A stretch of DNA of 49,006 nucleotides from Oscillospiraceae bacterium (GTDB lineage: Bacteria; Bacillota; Clostridia; Oscillospirales; Ruminococcaceae), in contig WRBI01000014.1 of NCBI GenBank assembly GCA_009784625.1, forward strand, positions 1 to 49,006. The letters are read 5' to 3'. The notes beneath the pieces are model-generated. The model did no database searches. It worked only from the letters and a program-made list of their open reading frames with translations, and had not been told where the DNA came from. Position numbers and translations under genes: made by a program. Positions 25,001 through 31,878 of the stretch are shown piece after piece (the first letter of the stretch is position 1; the number at the start of each line of letters is the position of its first letter).

Positions 25001-25529
25001 TAACGGCCGGATCGCGTTCACCCCCTATCACGCCACCAGCTCCGGGACGACCAACTCCTCCCGCGATGTCTGGGGCGGGCACTACCCATATTTGATCCCG
25101 GTGGACAGCTCGGTCTGCATGGAGGCCCCCGGCTTTGAGCGCACACACACAATCTCATACGCCGAATTCTCACGCCTGCTTGAGAGGCAACTTGGGATCA
25201 CTTCACATGGGGACGCTTACGGCTGGCTGGAAGTGCTCTCTCGCACCGACGGCGGATATATCGGCAATGTAAGCGTACTCGGCCACACAACCAGCCTGAG
25301 AACGGGTGCGCGCCTGACCGGCCGGTTGCTGCGTGAAAATGTCTTTGGCCTGCGCAGCGCAGCGTTTGAAGTCGAGTTCGACTCAAGCCGAAACCAGGTA
25401 ATCTTCACCACATTCGGCCACGGCCATGGGGTGGGTATGCCTCAAAACGGCGCAAACGTCCTGGCCCAGCAGGGCTGGTCCTACATCCAAATCCTTGAGC
25501 ACTACTTCCCAGGCACACAAGTTTTTTAG
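22035..25529 (+). CDS. CinA-like / sortase B-like / SpoIID three-part membrane protein
   Basis: One uninterrupted frame encodes 1164 residues. Residues 1-170 resemble the MoCF-like domain of CinA, and 270-420 resemble the CinA/PncC NMN deamidase domain. Key motifs are lost in both: GGLGPTxDD reads GGLSTESDG, LPGPPxE reads LPGSERE, and the ESCTGG segment reads EAGSSG. A single helix follows at 476-496 behind VKVKK, placing the N terminus inside. Residues 545-740 are a sortase, closest to class B, with H606 (YGHNM), C718 (STCTYEF) and R732/R733. A Pro/Glu/Gln-rich linker spans about 815-897. Residues 900-1164 are SpoIID, a peptidoglycan lytic transglycosylase, with candidate E931, SSGTTNSSRDVWGG and GHGVGMPQNGA. 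The start is TTG with AAAGGTGG ten nt upstream. It follows thiI and the zinc ribbon. The cytosolic part may be a sensor or scaffold (inference). Confidence 0.9.
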   Translation: MVAELILAPELTGQAEDGGANIKAGAWRVAQALSAVGVRVREQVSVCSGAPDFQKAMVSALKRSDVIVTLGGLSTESDGIAKAAVSKGLGLPFETNKACLQAIEIYCKRTGIPFLPEDAALAQLPKGSLPIPGKHGKIPGILISSKSQHIVMLPGSERESLSILTDAVLPHIQGRAPVSEVSVTRTLRTYGMSEEDIRRQLSGLLGAANPTLSIQKEGNEVLVGVTGKGAGSEKAASVCTPTLRKAAQLLGDSAYGLDVESLQAAVVDKLKNKELGLAIAEAGSSGMLTRVLNETAGGSDVVRYSVFVDDNAAKHKQLGVSSRLLKKQGAVSEQAAVAVASAAREKSGAQVAISLLMGDGQDKKSPHGLAYIAVCGVDCVYVKKLVIGSGDPSERDLALDAALSRALNMIRLFVDYFPKWYMGAIPLEEALDGRTVTNLSSYDDPHADYKKKGPLARFFGNFIIRKADRPGVKVKKFVFITAMLVLAASSSYVGYQLWESYRAHQLAAELQEMFTYGDIDAGEEIPADFPRGLNTRFAALFARNEDVVAHIHIPGTNINYPIVQTADNDFYLRRNFNRESTSHGVPFMDKRVNMRQPSDNMVVYGHNMMDDQLFGDLLFYNALDPNHGGQQALDFFKDHHLIEFTSIFGDATTQFKIFSIFISNASDTHGPVFNYHNFIEAETERDFINFVDQLMIRSMINTGVDVQPGDQLLTLSTCTYEFDDARFVVVARRLRRNETPELNRGLVSLNENPLMPNVWYELFGGSPPEEVGQSAEIVTVATDSSSSAGLALLSFASMRVENIGQATEVIETAADLPAETALPPEPEPQQQAQTAPPPETAPAPQTAPPPESQQQPRTAPPPEPEPQPEPEPPPQPRMQESAPPPPPQQQEPPPANRTPTHSYDGTLRVRADGREITEDALYIVSRIVQIETGSNSFHDQAIMAQAVAAYSFVRYYNDRGLPANVLLAPQATPRITNLTARVLGEAVHFNGRIAFTPYHATSSGTTNSSRDVWGGHYPYLIPVDSSVCMEAPGFERTHTISYAEFSRLLERQLGITSHGDAYGWLEVLSRTDGGYIGNVSVLGHTTSLRTGARLTGRLLRENVFGLRSAAFEVEFDSSRNQVIFTTFGHGHGVGMPQNGANVLAQQGWSYIQILEHYFPGTQVF

Positions 25530-25543
25530 TTTAAACACAGTAA

Positions 25544-25571
25544 AAGGCTCGCCTGACGGCGAGCCTTGCTT
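25544..25571. terminator. Bidirectional terminator between the fusion gene and metQ
   Basis: AAGGCTCGCC (25544-25553) pairs perfectly with GGCGAGCCTT (25558-25567) around TGAC. On the minus strand it is followed by TTTTA, and on the plus strand by a short T-rich run. It lies between converging genes. Confidence 0.85.
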
Positions 25572-25604
25572 AATTATTGTTTTGCACACGCTGCGTTTTA
25601 TTGA

Positions 25605-26438
25605 TTAAAATACCGGCACTACACGGCCAAGGTACTGCTCGTAGATGAAATCTCTGACCGCCTGTGTGGACAACGCTTGGATGAGTGCGGCGATCCGCTC
25701 ATCGTTTTGATCGCCGTTGCGGACAGCGATGATGTTGGTGAACTGCTGTGCGGCCGGGGAATCCACCCCTTCGCCCGCATCGTCAATCGCCCGGTCAAGC
25801 ACTCCGCCGAGCAGCGCGAAATTTCCGTTTATAACCGCGAAATCCACATCGGGCAATGTCCGGGGCAGAAGGTCGGCGGCAATCGGCCGAATGACCAGGC
25901 CGTATGGGTTGTCGGCCACATCGTTGGCTGTCGCGCTCGTGTCAAGATCCGGCGCAAGGCTGATCAGCCCAAGATACTCCAGAAGCTGAAGGGCCCGGGC
26001 TTCGTTTGAAGGGTCATCGGGAATTGCAATGGTCGCGCCCTCGGGGATGTTTTCCAAAGTATCAAGCCTGCCGGCATATACCTTTAGCGGCTCAAAGTGC
26101 ACCCCGAACACAGGTACCAGATCGGTTCCATGATTGTCGTTAAACGTATTCAGGAACGGCGTGTGCTGGAAGTAGTTGGCGTCGATATCCCCGGCGTCCA
26201 GCGCCATGTTCGGCTGGATAAAGTCGTCGAATTCAACAATGTTCAGCTCAACCCCGCTTTCGGCCAGAACCGGTGCGATGAACGCAAGCACTTCGGCGTG
26301 CGGGGTGGAGGTCGCGCCGATTGTAAGGACGCGGATTTCAGCCTCCCCGCCGCCGGCCGGCGCGGAGTTTCCGCCGCAAGCGGACAGAGCGATGGCTGCC
26401 ACCAAGGTCAGAACCAGTGTAAATTTAAGGTGTTTCAT
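25605..26438 (-). CDS. metQ: Methionine ABC transporter substrate-binding lipoprotein MetQ
   Basis: This 277-residue NlpA/MetQ-family lipoprotein binds methionine outside the membrane. The signal peptide ends in the lipobox LSAC (Cys21). Family motifs are present: IGATSTPHAEVL, YFQHTPFLNTF, GATIAIPDDPSNEARALQLL and DFAVINGNFAL. GGAGG lies before the ATG. It is the third gene of the metNIQ operon, 37 nt after metI. Confidence 0.93.
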   Translation of the reverse strand: MKHLKFTLVLTLVAAIALSACGGNSAPAGGGEAEIRVLTIGATSTPHAEVLAFIAPVLAESGVELNIVEFDDFIQPNMALDAGDIDANYFQHTPFLNTFNDNHGTDLVPVFGVHFEPLKVYAGRLDTLENIPEGATIAIPDDPSNEARALQLLEYLGLISLAPDLDTSATANDVADNPYGLVIRPIAADLLPRTLPDVDFAVINGNFALLGGVLDRAIDDAGEGVDSPAAQQFTNIIAVRNGDQNDERIAALIQALSTQAVRDFIYEQYLGRVVPVF

Positions 26439-26475
26439 TGATATTGCCTCCTAATGGGTTGTGGTTATGTATTTT

Positions 26476-27153
26476 TTAAACCAGCCGCTTATCCAGCTTT
26501 GCGGCAATCGTGTTAAACAAAAACTGTACAAGCGCCACGATGATCACGATCAATATGACACTTAAAATCATCACGTCGCTTTGCCAGCGCTGGTAGCCGT
26601 ACCGGATCGCGATCCGGCCAAGACCGCCCGCCCCCACCGCACCGGCCATGGCGGAAAAACTGATCATCATGATGGCGGTAATCGAAAAGCCGCGTATAAT
26701 CGACGGTATGCTTTCAGGAATCATGACTTTAGTGATGATTTGGTAGTTGGTCGCGCCCATCGACTTGGCCGCGTCGATTACACCGGCGTCCATTTCGTTC
26801 ATGGTGGCCTCAACCATCCGCGCAACGAAAGGGGCAGACGCAATGACCAGCGGGACAATCGCCGCCGTTGAGCCAATCGCAGTGCCCGCAATCATCCGGG
26901 TAAACGGGATGAGTATAATAACCATGATAAGAAACGGCACACTGCGCACCGTGTTGATCAACCCGCCCAAGATTTTGTTGACAAAGCGGTTTGGCATCAA
27001 CCCGTCCGGGTAAGAGACAAAGAGCCAGATACCCAGCGGCAGCCCGATGGCATAGGCCAGGGTAACCGACACAAAACTCATATACAGCGTCTCAAGTACG
27101 CCCTCCCACAGGATAAACCGAAAGTCGAGAAAAACGTTCCACAAGTTCGCCAT
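26476..27153 (-). CDS. metI: Methionine ABC transporter permease MetI
   Basis: This 225-residue permease has five to six membrane helices and the MetI-type coupling segment EAAKSMGAT-like (here IDAAKSMGATNYQIITKVMIPE). The start carries the usual WEGVLETLYM and later NTVRSVPFLIMVI. It forms the membrane channel of the methionine importer. AAAGGAG precedes the ATG, and the gene lies 35 nt after metN. Confidence 0.94.
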   Translation of the reverse strand: MANLWNVFLDFRFILWEGVLETLYMSFVSVTLAYAIGLPLGIWLFVSYPDGLMPNRFVNKILGGLINTVRSVPFLIMVIILIPFTRMIAGTAIGSTAAIVPLVIASAPFVARMVEATMNEMDAGVIDAAKSMGATNYQIITKVMIPESIPSIIRGFSITAIMMISFSAMAGAVGAGGLGRIAIRYGYQRWQSDVMILSVILIVIIVALVQFLFNTIAAKLDKRLV

Positions 27154-27188
27154 AATATCACTCCTTTGGTAGTTGGAAGCTTTCGCGG

Positions 27189-27914
27189 CTATATGCCGTC
27201 CAACAACAATTTGGTCGCGTCGTGCTGAGGGTTTTTAAGCACTTCGGAGGTGTCGCCCATCTCAGCTATGCGGCCACCGTTGAGTACAACCATTCGGTTG
27301 CAGATTGCTTTGACGATGTTGATCTCATGGGTGATGATCACGATGGTGACACCCAACTTTTGGTTGATCTCTTTGATCAGCCGGAGTATCTCTTTGGTCG
27401 TAAAGCTATCCAGCGCCGAAGTTGGCTCATCGCAGAGCATGATCTTCGGGTTTGTGGCCAGTGCCCGGGCGATGGCCACCCGCTGTTTTTGCCCACCGGA
27501 CAGCTGCGCCGGGTAGGCCGGCAGCTTTTCAGAAAGGTCAACCAGTCCGGCCAGCTCGGCGCACCGGGCTTGAATGGCGGCCTTATCCTGTTTAACCAGC
27601 TCAAGCGGGAACGCGATATTCCCGGCCACCGAGCGCTGCATAAGCAGGTTAAAGCCCTGAAAGACGGTGCCGATATTCCGCTTGATCTCATTGGCCTGCG
27701 CGGCGGTGATTCCGGCTACGTTTTTGCCGAGGAGTTCTATCTCACCGGTGGTCGGCTCGGTCAACAGGCCGATTAACTTGAGCATGGTGCTCTTCCCTGC
27801 CCCCGACTTGCCTACAATCCCGAAAATATCGCCCTCATTTATGGTCAGGCTTACATTCTTGAGCGCGTGCTCGTCGTTGTTATAAGTTTTGGTTACATCT
27901 CTCAGTGTTATCAT
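27189..27914 (-). CDS. metN: Methionine ABC transporter ATPase MetN, without NIL domain
   Basis: This 241-residue ATPase has Walker A GKSGAGKST, the Q-loop, the signature LSGGQKQRVAIARAL and Walker B IMLCDEPTSALD. It powers methionine import. It stops soon after the ATPase core and lacks the C-terminal NIL (regulatory) domain of typical MetN of about 340 residues, so trans-inhibition by internal methionine is probably absent. I set the start at ATG 27914. The longer reading from 28034 runs back through the T-box terminator and is not real. Expression is under the T-box upstream. Confidence 0.93.
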   Translation of the reverse strand: MITLRDVTKTYNNDEHALKNVSLTINEGDIFGIVGKSGAGKSTMLKLIGLLTEPTTGEIELLGKNVAGITAAQANEIKRNIGTVFQGFNLLMQRSVAGNIAFPLELVKQDKAAIQARCAELAGLVDLSEKLPAYPAQLSGGQKQRVAIARALATNPKIMLCDEPTSALDSFTTKEILRLIKEINQKLGVTIVIITHEINIVKAICNRMVVLNGGRIAEMGDTSEVLKNPQHDATKLLLDGI

Positions 27915-27934
27915 ATAACACCGCCCCCTATACG

Positions 27935-28258
27935 TAAAAAATCCCTGGAAAGCGCAGATCCAAGCGCTTTCCAGGGACGAGAAATTCCCGCGGTACCACC
28001 CTGGTTTATCTTTACATCGCTGTAAAGACCTCATCGAATGCTGGCGGCAACCCGCGAAACATTCTATCGCTGTAACGTGCGAACACGTGAAACCCTTAGC
28101 CCGCCGGCGGCGATACCTCGAATCTCAAAGACTCCCAGGCCATGTTCGGCAAACTGCACGGCGCCCTCTCTCAGCATAGGCCGACGCGGTCGGCCTTACA
28201 AGGGTTCTCTGTAGCCAGAATTTTTGCCTACTCACCTGTTCAACGTCTATAAACTTGT
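27935..28258 (-). promoter_or_regulatory. T-box leader, methionine type (AUG specifier)
   Basis: On the minus strand the leader contains an AGUAG-like start, an AGAGAGGG segment, a candidate specifier AUG (28143-28141) in the context GAAC-AUG-GCC, and the T-box sequence GGGTGGTACCGCGGG (28001-27987). A strong terminator follows: CCCTGGAAAGCGC (27943-27955) pairs with GCGCTTTCCAGGG (27964-27976), with TTTTTT after it. Uncharged tRNA-Met would favour the antiterminator and switch on metNIQ. The T-box and terminator are seen directly; the specifier choice rests on position and fits the downstream genes. Confidence 0.92.
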
Positions 28259-28264
28259 GAGTTT

Positions 28265-28292
28265 ATTATATATGTTTCTTACAAAATGTCAA
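28265..28292 (-). promoter_or_regulatory. Promoter of the metNIQ T-box leader
   Basis: TTGACA (28287-28292) and TATAAT (28265-28270) on the minus strand, with a 16-bp spacer, are both perfect hexamers. Transcription would begin near 28258. Confidence 0.8.
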
Positions 28293-28374
28293 GGCCGGAT
28301 TTTCTGATTTTTGCGAGTTGTAAAGTTTTATGGCCGATTGCGTCGTTATTTCTGGCCGTTATCACAACTTAGCG

Positions 28375-28908
28375 CTAACAGTTCCAGTTAATCCTGGCGG
28401 GGTTGGGCTCATCCTCCACCGCGATCGCGCGCAGGGCAGCCTCCATCTTTGCGCACTCCTGCGCAGCGATCCGATCATAGGTAGCAGCGTCTTCGCTCAG
28501 CCCAATCCGGTCGTAAGCAATGGCGGCCGCGCCGTAAAAGGCAATTCCAAGCGAGTGGGTGGGTGTGTGAAAACAAGCGGCGGCCTGCCCGCAAGCGCGG
28601 GCGGCGGCCTGAGCGGCCGGGTTATCTTCCAGCTCTCTTGCGGCGGCGTGGCACTCGTTCAGGATGACCTTCTTGACTTCGGGCAGTTTTTTCTTCCCGT
28701 CAAACCAGTCGCGGGAGGCTTGCAGGGCCATGCGCGGGCGGCCGTCATCCGGGCAATGTTTCTCGAAGATGGGTAAAATCTCGCGCTCGGCGTAGTCCAG
28801 GCACCAACCCGCGATGGTCACTTTGCTTTGGGTCTCGATTAAACGCATGAGGGATACGATATAAGGCGAATCGGCCGCACCCAGCATCTTCCGCAGTTTT
28901 TTGGGCAT
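28375..28908 (-). CDS. Imm-5-like putative immunity protein
   Basis: This protein of 177 residues is all helical and matches the Imm-5-like family: WCLDYAEREILPIFEKHCPDD, then GRPRMALQASRDW, an Ala-rich helix, and CFHTPTHSLGIAFYGAAAIAY. Members are predicted immunity proteins of polymorphic toxin systems, but they also occur alone. No toxin gene is adjacent. I set the start at ATG 28908, eight nt after AAGGAG; a GTG three codons upstream lies within that site. It is downstream of the ThiF-like gene, with about 100 nt between. Confidence 0.75.
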   Translation of the reverse strand: MPKKLRKMLGAADSPYIVSLMRLIETQSKVTIAGWCLDYAEREILPIFEKHCPDDGRPRMALQASRDWFDGKKKLPEVKKVILNECHAAARELEDNPAAQAAARACGQAAACFHTPTHSLGIAFYGAAAIAYDRIGLSEDAATYDRIAAQECAKMEAALRAIAVEDEPNPARINWNC

Positions 28909-29007
28909 CGCGTACACTCCTTACATCAAACACCGATCGCAAACAAGTGATAAGCTTTTGTTTCTCTCCCCCGCCAGCGACGGGGAGGGAAACGTTTTAT
29001 CCGCATT

Positions 29008-29694
29008 TCAATCGGTAAAATCGACAGTGAAGTACTCGTGGTCTAACAGGTTGATACAAAGCAGGCGGTTTCGCAGCTGCCCGGGACGGCCAAGGCAGTA
29101 CTTGACCGCCTCGGCCACTTGAATGGAGGCGACAATGGCCGGGGTAAACGCCGGATTTCCGTATTCTTTTTCTTCGCCGGCCGCATCCCGGTCAGGGTAG
29201 ATGCGCGAAAGGGTGTTATCACCGGGCAAGACCAAACTCACCTGTCCCCACCAGCCGCCGATTGAGCCGTGCACCAGCGGCAGGCCTAATTGTTTGCAGA
29301 CCGCTTCGATGTCCAATCGGGTGGGGATGCTGTCCACCGCGTCCATCACAAGATCGGCGCCCGCTAACAGCTCAGCGCCGTTTTGGGGCGTCAAGCGCTT
29401 GTGGTGTCCAGCAAAGCTGACCAGATCATTGACTTTGTCAATTCGCTCTGCGGCCAGGTCGACTTTCGGCCGGCCAATACCTTCTTCGGTTACAAACAAC
29501 TGCCGGTTGAGGTTGCTTTCTTCCGCAATATCGCCGTCAATCAAGATCAGCCGCCCGAAACCAAGCCGCGCCAGCTGCTCGGCAATATGGCCGCCCAGCC
29601 CGCCAAGACCAATCACCGCAACCGTTTTGTTTTTCAGCAGTTCCTGTTCCATGGCGCTGATCAGGCTTTTGTTTCGCGCATATCGCTCACTCAT
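29008..29694 (-). CDS. ThiF/MoeB/HesA-family adenylyltransferase (E1-like)
   Basis: The 228-residue E1-like enzyme has the nucleotide-binding motif GLGGLGGHIAEQLARLGFG, the acidic strand LIDGDIAEESNLNRQLF and an Arg-rich ATP contact. The family adenylates the C terminus of ThiS/MoaD-type ubiquitin-like proteins or modifies small molecules and tRNA. There is no zinc CxxC pair and no clear catalytic cysteine, so it is of the short HesA/TcdA-like kind. No ThiS/MoaD gene lies in the window. It follows the saccharopine-dehydrogenase-like gene by 23 nt and is probably cotranscribed. Confidence 0.88.
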   Translation of the reverse strand: MSERYARNKSLISAMEQELLKNKTVAVIGLGGLGGHIAEQLARLGFGRLILIDGDIAEESNLNRQLFVTEEGIGRPKVDLAAERIDKVNDLVSFAGHHKRLTPQNGAELLAGADLVMDAVDSIPTRLDIEAVCKQLGLPLVHGSIGGWWGQVSLVLPGDNTLSRIYPDRDAAGEEKEYGNPAFTPAIVASIQVAEAVKYCLGRPGQLRNRLLCINLLDHEYFTVDFTD

Positions 29695-29717
29695 TTACTC
29701 ACCCCTCTCAGTACCTG

Positions 29718-30962
29718 TTACTGCGTATCTTTGATCTCAAGGCTCAGGTTGAGGTCAAACTTTTCGGCACAGGTTAGGTAATAGTCAACTTGTTCGCCAT
29801 TGAGCATATCGGTGGAGATCAGCCCGGCCTGGTCGAATTTATCTTCGACAAACATTTTGGTGAAGATAAATCCGCTCTGGCCGGTCAGGTACATCTCAGC
29901 GGTCAGGCCGGCGCGGTTAAAGGATTCCTGTATTCCGGGGGCAGATATGTGCGCCTCGACCAGGACTTTCTTGCCATTGATTTCCCCATAGCACTCGACC
30001 ACAAAACAGCCCTCATCGGCAACCAGCCCCTCGTCGAGAATCTCTTTGATCTCTTGGTGGAACTTAGGCGCGGGGGGCAGGTGATGCAGGATGACGTCAA
30101 AGGGTACGACCATCTGCCCGTCGATTTCGACCGGTTGATCTGAGAGCAGCCCGGCCCGGTAAAGCGGCCGCGCAAAATTGAGGCCTGACCCGCCATATTT
30201 AAAGTAGATGTTTTTAGCGCCCTTAAAATGGATATCCGCGTTGATTCCCATGATGACCGGCTCTTCGTGGTGGTGTTCGACCAGGGTAATCTCTTTGCCG
30301 CCCATTTCGGGGAATCTGCGCCTTACCGGCATCCCAAACGGCTCGGTCTCAACGATTTTACCGTCAATATAAGCAACACCTGGGTCGCTCATATCCCAGA
30401 GCGCGACCAGCGGTGACCACCAGAAAGGCAAAAACCGCTTGGCCTCGCCGCCCTCATACACCATCATGATGATGGTCTCACAGCTGCTTAGCTCGCGGAC
30501 TGCCCGCTTGGCTACCACGCAAATTAAACCGGGTGCCGAACCGGTGCCGATCAGCGCGGTCTTGCCGATCTCAGCAAACTTCTTGCCGTACTCGCTGTAC
30601 ATGTATCGGGTCCAGTCGGCCCAGCCGGCCGCATCCCCGCCGAAGTTTTCAAGATCCATGCTTATGGCGAAATCCTGGTAATGGGCCTTGACCGCGAGGG
30701 CCACATCCAATACCTGCCTGCCAAACTCGACAGGCAATCCGTTTACGATCAGATCAGCCCCCCGGGCAACTTTAATGATCTCCTCGGTTTTGGTGGCGTC
30801 GATTTTTTCGCCGCGCGCTTTTTTAAGGGTTTTTACAAGGTTGTCGATGGCTTTTTGATCATAGTCCGCGCAGATGATCTCACCGACGCCCGGCTCCTCA
30901 TCCAGCCTTTGTGCCACTGTGCTGCCCTGTGCGCCCGCGCCCAGAATCAAAATTTTCTTCAT
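29718..30962 (-). CDS. Saccharopine dehydrogenase-like NAD(P) oxidoreductase
   Basis: This 414-residue protein begins with a Rossmann motif (MKKILILGAGAQGSTVAQRL) and has the overall pattern of saccharopine dehydrogenase/LYS9-like enzymes (IGTGSAPGLICVVAKRAV, later a long alpha/beta C domain). Bacterial members include carboxynorspermidine dehydrogenase-like and uncharacterised enzymes, so the substrate is open. The start is ATG 30962 with AGGAGG upstream. It is the first gene of a leftward run with the ThiF-like gene. The leader is about 175 nt long. Confidence 0.85.
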   Translation of the reverse strand: MKKILILGAGAQGSTVAQRLDEEPGVGEIICADYDQKAIDNLVKTLKKARGEKIDATKTEEIIKVARGADLIVNGLPVEFGRQVLDVALAVKAHYQDFAISMDLENFGGDAAGWADWTRYMYSEYGKKFAEIGKTALIGTGSAPGLICVVAKRAVRELSSCETIIMMVYEGGEAKRFLPFWWSPLVALWDMSDPGVAYIDGKIVETEPFGMPVRRRFPEMGGKEITLVEHHHEEPVIMGINADIHFKGAKNIYFKYGGSGLNFARPLYRAGLLSDQPVEIDGQMVVPFDVILHHLPPAPKFHQEIKEILDEGLVADEGCFVVECYGEINGKKVLVEAHISAPGIQESFNRAGLTAEMYLTGQSGFIFTKMFVEDKFDQAGLISTDMLNGEQVDYYLTCAEKFDLNLSLEIKDTQ

Positions 30963-31144
30963 AGTGAACCTCCTGATGGTGTCGATTTGTATCCAACCGA
31001 ACGCCTTTGGCTCACTAGCCATAATCACCCTTTAAGCTCTCGCTTTCACGGCTCCCTTTTTCCACACATAAACCAGGCGGCGCACAAGACCGCCCGCTGT
31101 CGATTGTCCGCATGGCCGCGCCCCCTTATCTGCCCTTTTTATCC

Positions 31145-31173
31145 ATTGTACTATAGCGCAAAGGGCAGGTCAA
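31145..31173 (-). promoter_or_regulatory. Promoter of the saccharopine-dehydrogenase-like gene
   Basis: TTGACC (31168-31173) and TACAAT (31145-31150) on the minus strand have a 17-bp spacer. The transcript would start near 31138, leaving a leader of about 175 nt before the coding region. The leader holds a possible 32-codon ORF (31015-31113). Confidence 0.65.
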
Positions 31174-31236
31174 TGCCACGAAGCCAAATTCACCGGGAAA
31201 TTTACACACGCAAATTCGGCTAGTCTAAACCGGCCG

Positions 31237-31312
31237 GCGCTTGTTTGTCAACACGATTAGATTCTTGTATTATTGTTTAAGTTATAGTAAAGTTGTATTG
31301 TTAAACAAGCGC
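31237..31312 (+). promoter_or_regulatory. Promoter of the HPt-like gene inside an inverted repeat
   Basis: TTGTCA (31245-31250) and TATTAT (31268-31273) have a 17-bp spacer. A perfect 10-bp inverted repeat, GCGCTTGTTT (31237-31246) and AAACAAGCGC (31303-31312), brackets the promoter and start site. It may be a pair of operator half-sites. Confidence 0.5.
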
Positions 31313-31346
31313 TGGTTTTCAACCTTAAAGAGAGGACTAAATTCTA

Positions 31347-31733
31347 TTGCATAACACAGAGCAAGGCGGCCGCACACCTTCGTCGAGAAGTCACCCGAAA
31401 AGAAAACCATCTGTCGACCGCGTAGCCGGAGCCGAAAATTGTGTCGGTGACCTTGCGCTGTACAAGGAAGCGGTGGATTATTTCGCGGCCAACGCAAAGA
31501 ATATGTATCACCGAACACAAGCAGCCGTAACAGCCGGCGACCATGGTCTGGTACACCGAATCACCCATCGCGAAGCGTCCCTCGCCGCCACTGTCGGCGC
31601 AGCCAGGCTATCGCGGATTATCAGTACTTTGTCTAAAGAGGCACGAGCCCGGAACATTGGCGCACAAAAAAACCTTCTCATCGAATACAAAATCGAACTC
31701 GCGCGAGTGATAGCTGAGATTTCTTCCGTTTAG
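31347..31733 (+). CDS. HPt-like phosphotransfer domain protein
   Basis: This 128-residue protein has a disordered basic N terminus and then an all-helical HPt-like domain. The segment RITHREASLAATVGAARLS matches the HPt pattern AHxLKGxAxxVGAxxL, with H74 in the place of the phosphorylated histidine but with the Lys-Gly replaced by Ala-Ser. It would carry phosphate between a kinase and a response regulator. The start is TTG with AGAGAGG eleven nt upstream. No histidine kinase is nearby; a LytTR response regulator follows from its own promoter. Confidence 0.6.
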   Translation: MHNTEQGGRTPSSRSHPKRKPSVDRVAGAENCVGDLALYKEAVDYFAANAKNMYHRTQAAVTAGDHGLVHRITHREASLAATVGAARLSRIISTLSKEARARNIGAQKNLLIEYKIELARVIAEISSV

Positions 31734-31789
31734 TGGAGTGATTTTGTCGGTTTACGTATATGTTGTTGCATTGTAAGTATAAAATGACT

Positions 31790-31837
31790 TTGTTTATTAG
31801 TTATTTTTCTGTATAATATTAATGGTAAATCTTTACC
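31790..31837 (+). promoter_or_regulatory. Promoter and palindrome upstream of the LytTR regulator
   Basis: TTGTTT (31790-31795) and TATAAT (31812-31817) have a 16-bp spacer. A perfect palindrome, GGTAAA-TC-TTTACC (31824-31837), covers the expected transcription start and is a candidate operator, for instance for autoregulation. Confidence 0.5.
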
Positions 31838-31878
31838 GATTAAATTTCACTAAACCAGCATGTTTGAGGAGGGGTCTC

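Noticed and set aside
31347-31733. Considered a spurious ORF because of its TTG start and basic N terminus
   Set aside because: Not discarded: promoter, ribosome site and an HPt-like His segment support it, so it is reported with moderate confidence.
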